Shown here: one piece after another, positions 58,241 to 64,000 of the stretch | Layout of the letters: every line of letters begins with the position of its first letter | Position numbering within the stretch: the stretch's first letter is position 1 | Source: Paenibacillus_AA sp045062745 | Lineage (GTDB): Bacteria > Bacillota > Bacilli > Paenibacillales > NBRC-103111 | Direction of reading: 5' to 3' | Assembly (NCBI RefSeq): GCF_045062745.1 | Contig: NZ_JBJGED010000013.1 | Coordinates: 1 to 64,000, forward strand | Length of the DNA: 64,000 bases | Made by a program: the position numbers and the translations under genes | Notes under the pieces: generated by a model | The model's database searches: none | What the model was told of the DNA's origin: nothing | Seen by the model: the letters and a program-made list of their open reading frames with translations, nothing else

Positions 58241-59995
58241 ATGAATCTCTCTCCCAAGGCTAGAATCGCAGTCCTCTCGCTGCCTCTGAGCGACGAGTTC
58301 ACATTGGTTCCGGACGTCTCGGCACTTGCCGTGCAGCAGGCTCTCGAACAGCTGGACGGGCAGCGTCTGGATCTCGTGCTGCTCCCGCAATACGCCGTGA
58401 AGGAATCTTCGGATCCTGCGGAGCAGAGCAAGCTTGAGCTGCTCTATGCATTCGCAGGACGTAACGGCTGCTATATCGTCTTCAATTCGCTCAGGGAGAC
58501 GGATGAGGGCCGTCGATGCGTCTCGACCATCATCGGACGGAACGGATCGTTTCAAGGGGAATATGTGAAAACGCACCGTCTGGAAGGAATGGACATCGAA
58601 TTAAGCCTAGGGGACGACCTACCCGTGTTTGCGCTTGATTTCGGCCGGGTCGCGCTGATGGCGGGTTCGGATCTGTTCATCCCGGAAGTGGCGGAAATGT
58701 ACTCGATCAAAGGGGCGGAACTTCTCCTATGCTCGCTAGGCACGCAGGTGCTGCGCGACGACACCGAGATCCACCGACAGCTGAAGGGGCGGGCGGTGGC
58801 GAATTATTGCTTTGTCGCCGCATCCGCTTACGCCAGCGACCAGCCGATGTACATGGCCAGCAATGTCAGTGTGATGCACGCCAATCCGGCCCATATCGAT
58901 GTAACCGGAGACGCGAGCGCCACCTTCAACGCGTTCGGGCTCGGCAAGCATACCGGCCGGGCGGCGGCGTACGACCTCAGGGGCGAGACGATCGCGTCGA
59001 CGGGCCGGGAAAGCGGGTATGCCGTGTGCGAGCTGCCGATGGAGAAAAAACGCGATGCCTCCCGCTACCTATTCGGCATCGGCTGCATCCTGACGCATCA
59101 GAACGAAAGGGGAGTGTTCCGCGAGCTCGGCCGACCGGCGGTGTACGACGGGAAGCGCTATCCGGTCGAGAAGCCCGTATTCGGGTTCGTTCACATCGGG
59201 TATCAGCAGACGATCCTGAGCCGGCAGGACGATTGGTACGTCGGCATTTTGGCCCAAGTGGAAGAAGCGGCGAAACGATCCGACATCGTCGTCTGCTCCG
59301 AATACTCGAGAGGCGATAACGGCCAGGCGGAGACGGTCGGGCTGCCCGAGTTTTTGCAAGGCTGTTCCGAGCTGGCCCGGACGTATCGCTGCTATGTGGC
59401 CGTCAACGAAGCGCTGCAGGGGATGAACACGTCGCTTCTGTTCGACCGGGACGGGGGGCTTGTGCACAAGCATCAAAAGGTGAACCCCCTTAACATGATG
59501 TATGAGAAAAAGCTGCCTGCCGGGGACGCGATCGACGTGGTCGAAACCGACTTCGGCCGGATCGGATTCATGATCTGCGCGGACACCTACTGTCAGGAAA
59601 TCCCTAGAATCCATGCGCTCAAGGGGGCGGAAATCATCCTGATCCAGTCCCAGAGCTGGGGGTACGACGCAAACGCCATAAACGAAGGGTTCTCGCGCGC
59701 CTGGGCCATCGAGAACTGCGCCTTCGTCGTGATGAGCAACTTCCCGACCTCGCAGGTCGCGCACCGTACGAACGTCATCGATCCGACCGGCGAGACTGTG
59801 TTCGCCACCAACTACGACCGGGCCGGCCTTTATACGTTCCAGCTGGACTTGGAGGCCGTACGCCGCAAGCCCTCCTATATGCTGGAGGACGGGATCGTCC
59901 GCCAAGACTTCACGTACCGGTCGCGCATCATGCATGCGCGCAGACCCGAGCTGTATGGCTTGCTGACCGGTTCGGCCGAGGAGGCGCGCCTATGA
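58241..59995 (+). CDS. Tandem two-domain nitrilase-family amidohydrolase
   Basis: A 584-residue protein made of two carbon-nitrogen hydrolase domains. Domain 2 (~310-575) has the Glu-Lys-Cys triad as E354 (IVVCSEYSRGD), K413 (HKHQKVNP) and C446 (GFMICADTY). Domain 1 (~8-265) keeps K110 (GEYVKTH), but the Glu is Q50 (LLPQYAV) and the Cys position reads G142 (LMAGSDLF), so it is almost certainly inactive. Single-domain nitrilases dimerise through this fold; here the dimer is built into one chain. The stop overlaps the DegT gene start in ATGA. Confidence 0.88.
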   Translation: MNLSPKARIAVLSLPLSDEFTLVPDVSALAVQQALEQLDGQRLDLVLLPQYAVKESSDPAEQSKLELLYAFAGRNGCYIVFNSLRETDEGRRCVSTIIGRNGSFQGEYVKTHRLEGMDIELSLGDDLPVFALDFGRVALMAGSDLFIPEVAEMYSIKGAELLLCSLGTQVLRDDTEIHRQLKGRAVANYCFVAASAYASDQPMYMASNVSVMHANPAHIDVTGDASATFNAFGLGKHTGRAAAYDLRGETIASTGRESGYAVCELPMEKKRDASRYLFGIGCILTHQNERGVFRELGRPAVYDGKRYPVEKPVFGFVHIGYQQTILSRQDDWYVGILAQVEEAAKRSDIVVCSEYSRGDNGQAETVGLPEFLQGCSELARTYRCYVAVNEALQGMNTSLLFDRDGGLVHKHQKVNPLNMMYEKKLPAGDAIDVVETDFGRIGFMICADTYCQEIPRIHALKGAEIILIQSQSWGYDANAINEGFSRAWAIENCAFVVMSNFPTSQVAHRTNVIDPTGETVFATNYDRAGLYTFQLDLEAVRRKPSYMLEDGIVRQDFTYRSRIMHARRPELYGLLTGSAEEARL

Positions 59996-61185
59996 GCCGG
60001 TTAGCCTTGCACGGGGGTGAGCCGGTGATCGGGGACGGGAATGCGCTGCCGAGCCTGTTCCCGAGAGTGATCGCGCCCCGGGCTTATGACTATATCCGGG
60101 AGGTGCTCGACTCCGGATTTTTGCCCATTCGCGGCATGGCGTCTCGGTTCGAGCGGAGGTTCGCCGAGGAGCACGGGACCGCCCATGCACTGAGCGCTAG
60201 CAATTGTACGTCAGCGATCCATATCGCATTGGCGGCCTTAGGTGTGGGTGTCGGGGACGAGGTCGTCGTCACGTCGGTCAGCGACTACGGCTCGCTCGCC
60301 GGCATTCTGGCCCAGCGAGCGGTGCCGGTCTTTTGCGACATCGACCCGGATACGGGCAACATGGACGCCCCGCGAATCTCGCGATGTCTGACCGAGAAGA
60401 CCAGAGCGATCGTCGTCGTGCACTGGCAAGGTCTGATCTGTGACATGGATCCGATCCTGGAGGTGGCCCGGGCCAGGGGGATTCCGGTTGTAGAAGACTG
60501 CTGCCAGTGTCCGCTAGGCGAGTATAAGGGGCGCAAGGCGGGGACCTTCGGCGATATCGGCTGCTTTTCCTTCGATGCGGAGAAGCATCTGAGCACGGAG
60601 CATGGCGGGATGCTGATCATGCAGGATCCGGACTTGTACGACCGGGCGTTCAAGTTCTCGATCAACCGGGGCGGCTATCACGTCGAAGGCTTCGGCCGGA
60701 AGTACGACATGTTCGGCTACAATTACCGCTATGGCGACATGGAAGCGGCGCTCGGACTGGCGCAGCTCGACATCCTCCCGGAGCAGAACGCCCGAAGGGT
60801 GGAGCTCGCGGCCCGGCTGTCGGAGCGGCTCGCGACGATCGACGGGGTGCTCCCCCTACGGATCCCGGACGGGTCCTCGTGCTTGTATTGGATATATCCG
60901 GTGTTCTTCGAGATGGACCGGTTCGAGGCGGATATTCGAACGATCGGCGAGGCGATCGAGGCGGAGGGCATTGGCGGGGCGAGCCACGTGCCGTATTACT
61001 TTTTCCCGGACAGCGTCGAGTACTTGCCTTGGGACCGGATGACCTTCCGCCGCGAGGAGATGACCGGCGCCCTGTCGTACGTCTCGCGCACGATCCGCTG
61101 GGTGTGGCACGACAAGTATTCCGATGCCGACATCGAGAACATGTACCTGGCGATCAAGAAGGTCGCGGATTATTTCAGGAGATAA
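59992..61185 (+). CDS. DegT/DnrJ/EryC1/StrS aminotransferase
   Basis: A 397-residue PLP enzyme of the sugar / AHBA-type aminotransferase family. K198 in SFDAEKHLSTEHGG is the Schiff-base lysine, D169 (VVEDCCQ) the pyridine-nitrogen Asp, and GVGVGDEVVVTSVSDYGS is the first strand after the small helix. Related enzymes aminate keto-sugars or keto-cyclitols. With the dehydrogenase and kinase it suggests an amino-sugar or aminocyclitol route (inference). Last gene of the operon. Confidence 0.9.
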   Translation: MSRLALHGGEPVIGDGNALPSLFPRVIAPRAYDYIREVLDSGFLPIRGMASRFERRFAEEHGTAHALSASNCTSAIHIALAALGVGVGDEVVVTSVSDYGSLAGILAQRAVPVFCDIDPDTGNMDAPRISRCLTEKTRAIVVVHWQGLICDMDPILEVARARGIPVVEDCCQCPLGEYKGRKAGTFGDIGCFSFDAEKHLSTEHGGMLIMQDPDLYDRAFKFSINRGGYHVEGFGRKYDMFGYNYRYGDMEAALGLAQLDILPEQNARRVELAARLSERLATIDGVLPLRIPDGSSCLYWIYPVFFEMDRFEADIRTIGEAIEAEGIGGASHVPYYFFPDSVEYLPWDRMTFRREEMTGALSYVSRTIRWVWHDKYSDADIENMYLAIKKVADYFRR

Positions 61186-61248
61186 GTGGCTTAAGTTCTA
61201 GGCCTCGCTCCTTTCGTTTTATAGCGAGCTTAATCTTTTTGGCGTCTA

Positions 61249-61289
61249 AAGAGCCGGTTCCATGGTGACATGATGACCGGTTCTTTTTG
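61249..61289 (+). terminator. Terminator of the kinase-to-DegT operon
   Basis: A 10-bp stem AAGAGCCGGT (61249-61258) / ACCGGTTCTT (61276-61285) with one G-T pair is followed by TTT. Confidence 0.85.
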
Positions 61290-61332
61290 CGTATTGAGGC
61301 AGGTTTTTGCAAGTTGTTATGGGTAACGAGCT

Positions 61333-62148
61333 CTATACCCGGTTCATTTCGCGATATTTTGTGGGCCTCATTCCCATACTTTTAGCAAACACGAGGCTCA
61401 AATAGAAGCCGTTATCGTAGCCGCAGCGGCCCGCGATCTGATCCAGCGTCATGTCGGTATCAAGCAGAAGTCCTGCTGCCCTGCGGATGCGCAAAGATCG
61501 GACGAGTTCTGACGGGTTCATGTGGAACGATTTCCGGAAACGGCGTGTAAACTGGACGGGGCTAAGTCCAAGCAGGCCGGATAGCTCGTTCATGCCGAAT
61601 GGAGTATAGGCGTGCCGATAGAGCCATTCCATCGCCCGGTTCATCAGATCATCTTCCGAATTCGGAAGATGATCAAGCTTATCTTTTAGATGCTCATCTT
61701 CCCAATCCTCGCATGTGAGTTGCCACATATCATTGAGAATCATTTGTTTGCGCTGGACATTGCGCGGGTCGACCGCGAGGTGGAGCTTGCGCAAGTAGGC
61801 GAAGTCAGAAAACAGCCGTCTACCGTCCGTTGGATGCGATTTAACGGAAGGCAGCAGCGGCTTGAGCTCCGATTGTGGGTTAGCGGCAAATTCGAAGCCG
61901 ATATAATGGAGTCCCAGTGGCGACACCATTTCGCGATGAAATGTGTGGCCTGGAGGACAATAAATAAGATCTCCGGCGCTTGCCTCTCCGCTTTCTGCAC
62001 CTATTCGAAACCGGAATTTCCCCGATTCAACGGCAAACATCACCCATACAGGATAAGTGTCCGCCTGCATTTCAAATTGTTCCTTCCGCTCGAAATAAAA
62101 GTGAAAAGCCAGCAGCAGCTGCTGGTTCCATAAAGCTTGCGCATCCAT
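61333..62148 (-). CDS. AraC-family regulator
   Basis: A 271-residue regulator. The N-terminal cupin-like sensor holds GDLIYCPPGHTFHREMVSPLGLHYIGF. The C-terminal HTH pair is GMNELSGLLGLSPVQFTRRFRKSFHMNPSELVRSLRIRRA and LDQIAGRCGYDNGFYLSLVFAKSMGMRPTKYREMNR. It is divergent from the solute-binding lipoprotein gene at 62396 (about 250 bp AT-rich region between) and is its likely activator. It converges on the DegT operon across a terminator. Confidence 0.92.
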   Translation of the reverse strand: MDAQALWNQQLLLAFHFYFERKEQFEMQADTYPVWVMFAVESGKFRFRIGAESGEASAGDLIYCPPGHTFHREMVSPLGLHYIGFEFAANPQSELKPLLPSVKSHPTDGRRLFSDFAYLRKLHLAVDPRNVQRKQMILNDMWQLTCEDWEDEHLKDKLDHLPNSEDDLMNRAMEWLYRHAYTPFGMNELSGLLGLSPVQFTRRFRKSFHMNPSELVRSLRIRRAAGLLLDTDMTLDQIAGRCGYDNGFYLSLVFAKSMGMRPTKYREMNRV

Positions 62149-62395
62149 AATGCAGCATCGGCTCCTCGAGTTGAAATAAAATATATTATAAATGAATGAT
62201 TACTGTATGTTCAAGAGTTAAAGATGCTGTTCTAATGAAATAAAAATACGATTTACAATTTCCTTACGTAGAATTAACAGAATATGCGAATTGAATTGAT
62301 ATACTCAAACTGCCAATTAGACAAATGAGTGAATGGGGCATTTGTCAATGGGGGAAAAGGCAAATCTTCACACTTTGCTAATGGAGGTTATCACT

Positions 62396-63718
62396 TTGAA
62401 GAGCACTTTGAGAAGCAAGAGGATTTCTTTATTGCTGAGCCTGTCAATCTTAGGAACTGCAGTACTGGCAGGTTGCGGGCAGGAACAAGCGGAGCAGAAG
62501 AGCGAAGGCACCCCGCAACCCGCACCTGCGAAGGTCGTGGACACGACGCCCGTTACGCTCAAGTTTGCCGTACATTTGCCGATTACCGAAGAATTTAAGC
62601 AGCTCTACATCGAGCCGGTCACAAAGAAGTATCCCCATATTACGCTGGAGCTCTTGAGTGCCAGCTCGTTTAAGGCATACGATGAGCTAATTGCTTCCGG
62701 CCAGGTTCCGGATCTCTACATTTCATTTAACGGCAATATGCCGGGATTAAAAGAGCGGTCCATAAACATGGATATGAAGCCGCTTTTTCAGAAAAATCAA
62801 GTGGATTTGAACCGGTTCGAGCAAAACTACTTGGACGATATTCAATATGCGGCGACTGAAAAAGGCGAGTTATACGGCTTGCCGATCGAAACAGGATTTC
62901 ATGCGTTGTATTACAATAAGGACATTTTCGATAAATTCGGCGCCCCATATCCGAAGGATGGGATGACCATGGAGGATGCTTTAGAGCTTGCCAAAAAGGT
63001 GACTCGGGTCGATAACGGCGTTCAGTATCGAGGTTGGGACGTAGGGAATATCGTGAGACTGGCTCAACCTCTCGGGCTGGAGTATATGGACCGCAAAACG
63101 GAGAAGGCGATTACGTCAAGTGAAGGCTGGAAACGTGTGTTCGAATTGGGGAAGCAAATCTATTCGATTCCCGGCAATGAACCGTCGAAAGATTCGAATA
63201 AGAACGGATTGAACGGGTTCGTCAAGGACCGCACGGTTGCGATGATGAATGAAACCAGCAAGTTCTCACAGCTAAAAGAGGCGGAGGGACTTAATTGGGA
63301 TGTCGTACAGATTCCGTTCTTCAAGGATAGACCGAATATTTATGGAAATTCGACCGTTTATATGGTGGGAGCAGTTCCAACAACCAAACACATGGATCAA
63401 GTGTTTCAGGTGATCGAGGTGTTAACTTCCGATGAAGTGCAAATGAACGTTTCCAAATCCGGCCGAATATCGCCGCTTAAGAGCGAAGCCGTGAGGAAAG
63501 CGTTCGGGCAGGGCGATCCTTCCTTGAAAGATAAAAACATTGCGGGGATTGTGAAAAGCAAACCGGTGAAATACCCGATCTACTTAAACAGGGAAATCGC
63601 CGAACCTCTCACTACGAAGAAGTTTGATGTCTTCCTGAAGGGCCCGGACGATGTGAACACGGTGTTGAAAGAGCTGGACGAGGAAATCAATAAAGCAACC
63701 GCAACAATTGGAAAATAA
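62396..63718 (+). CDS. Extracellular sugar-binding lipoprotein (ABC family 1)
   Basis: A 440-residue lipoprotein with signal peptide and lipobox LAGC at C27. The body is a family 1 binding fold: VTLKFAVHLPITEEFKQLYIEPV, YGLPIETGFHALYYNKDIFDKFG, VAMMNETSKFSQL, and the VIEVLTSDEVQMNVSKSGRISPL helix. TTG 62396 is the start (TGGAGG 8 bases upstream); an in-frame ATG at 62348 would extend it with a non-signal segment. The next gene is a sugar isomerase, and no permease is visible before the window ends. Confidence 0.92.
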   Translation: MKSTLRSKRISLLLSLSILGTAVLAGCGQEQAEQKSEGTPQPAPAKVVDTTPVTLKFAVHLPITEEFKQLYIEPVTKKYPHITLELLSASSFKAYDELIASGQVPDLYISFNGNMPGLKERSINMDMKPLFQKNQVDLNRFEQNYLDDIQYAATEKGELYGLPIETGFHALYYNKDIFDKFGAPYPKDGMTMEDALELAKKVTRVDNGVQYRGWDVGNIVRLAQPLGLEYMDRKTEKAITSSEGWKRVFELGKQIYSIPGNEPSKDSNKNGLNGFVKDRTVAMMNETSKFSQLKEAEGLNWDVVQIPFFKDRPNIYGNSTVYMVGAVPTTKHMDQVFQVIEVLTSDEVQMNVSKSGRISPLKSEAVRKAFGQGDPSLKDKNIAGIVKSKPVKYPIYLNREIAEPLTTKKFDVFLKGPDDVNTVLKELDEEINKATATIGK

Positions 63719-63779
63719 CGGATCGAAAAAATAATGCCGTTCAGCCGTCAAGCAAATTCACTCGAAAGGATGATCAAAC

Positions 63780-64000
63780 TTGAGGCTTTCAACGACAACA
63801 GGCACTTTCAGCCTAACCTTGTCAGGAGGCTATACGCCCTATAAAGAATCGATTAGAAGGTTAAAGACAGCAGGATATGATGTGGTGGACATTAATTTTT
63901 GCCGAGCGCTGACGGGCCAAACCGATCTTGTCAGAGACAACTGGGAGCAATTGATGCATGAGCTCCGAGATGAGGCCGAGAAGCTGGGTATCGAGTTTAC
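63780..64000 (+). CDS. Sugar phosphate isomerase/epimerase-like protein, N-terminal part
   Basis: A gene truncated by the right edge (73 residues visible), starting at TTG 63780 with AAAGGA 9 bases upstream. The reading frame gives MRLSTTTGTFSLTLSGGY, then AGYDVVDINFCRALTG and MHELRDEAEKLGIEF. This is the opening strand and helix pattern of the xylose-isomerase-like TIM barrels (AP endonuclease 2 family). It follows the sugar-binding lipoprotein gene by about 60 bp and likely acts on the imported sugar. Confidence 0.75.
   Translation, partial: MRLSTTTGTFSLTLSGGYTPYKESIRRLKTAGYDVVDINFCRALTGQTDLVRDNWEQLMHELRDEAEKLGIEF

Noticed and set aside
1..64000. tRNA, rRNA, prophage, CRISPR or replication-origin features.
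   Set aside because: I saw no cloverleaf with a TTCGA arm, no rRNA sequence, no phage structural or integrase genes, no DnaA-box cluster and no repeat-spacer array.

Overview
The window reads as chromosomal DNA of a moderately GC-rich, endospore-forming Firmicute of the Paenibacillaceae type (Paenibacillus or Cohnella like). The grounds are: the Bacillus-style order alaS - ireB - ruvX - DUF1292 - mltG - two U32 proteins; T-box leaders before alaS and tyrS; strong AGGAGG ribosome binding sites with frequent TTG and GTG starts; a GerPA/GerPF-type spore protein and a SpoIID-domain protein; and many AraC or LacI regulators paired with orphan sugar-binding lipoproteins. The assignment is inference from gene content; no rRNA or tRNA gene is present.

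Layout. 1-2.7 kb: end of a marR gene, a 14-TM MFS drug exporter, and a divergent response regulator / HPt pair. 2.7-10.7 kb: T-box-controlled alaS and the conserved housekeeping run to mltG and the two U32 (TrhP-like) proteins. 10.7-22.7 kb: single genes with clear terminators (kinase-like, TipAS-type MerR, FtsH-like protease, LacI with an FAD oxidoreductase, S41 protease, SpoIID/Ig-like surface protein, MmcQ/YjbR, YqkE, CsaA). 22.7-31.1 kb: a minus-strand glycan locus with a ceramidase-like protein, an orphan solute-binding lipoprotein, a 1252-residue heparinase II/III-like protein without signal peptide, and a GntR DNA-binding domain fused to a solute-binding domain. 31.2-32.9 kb: T-box and tyrS.

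32.9-38.3 kb holds what I find most interesting. A polar amino acid ABC transporter and a glutamine synthetase are followed by a GlnR/TnrA-type box, a c-di-AMP (ydaO-type) riboswitch with terminator, and a KamA-family radical SAM aminomutase. The aminomutase has Arg where lysine 2,3-aminomutase has its substrate-binding Asp. The transporter and aminomutase promoters share an almost identical 17-bp spacer. My inference is a nitrogen- and c-di-AMP-controlled route to beta-glutamate, and possibly beta-glutamine, as compatible solutes.

38.4-43.0 kb: ABC exporter, small membrane protein, racemase-like protein, phosphoesterase and SIMPL protein. 43.1-51.7 kb is visibly more AT-rich and looks like an acquired stress island. 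It carries a histidine kinase, arsRBC, a Cys-Cys small protein, a GerPF-like gene, a persulfide operon (TusA-rhodanese, rhodanese-persulfide dioxygenase, DsrE, CstR) under two CstR-type palindromes, and a Cys-rich MarR with arsM, each preceded by the same TTGCA-N3-TGCAA operator.

51.7-53.7 kb contains two nearly identical ~130-bp intergenic elements with a minus-strand -10 box and rho-independent terminator, which I interpret as a duplicated small RNA gene; between them lie ywaF, a small unknown gene and a divergent IF-3 paralogue. 53.7-61.2 kb is a five-gene overlapping operon (APH-type kinase, deacetylase-like, Gfo/Idh/MocA, twin nitrilase with one dead domain, DegT aminotransferase) headed by an AraC regulator; its product is unknown. 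The window ends with another AraC gene, an orphan sugar-binding lipoprotein and a truncated sugar isomerase/epimerase.
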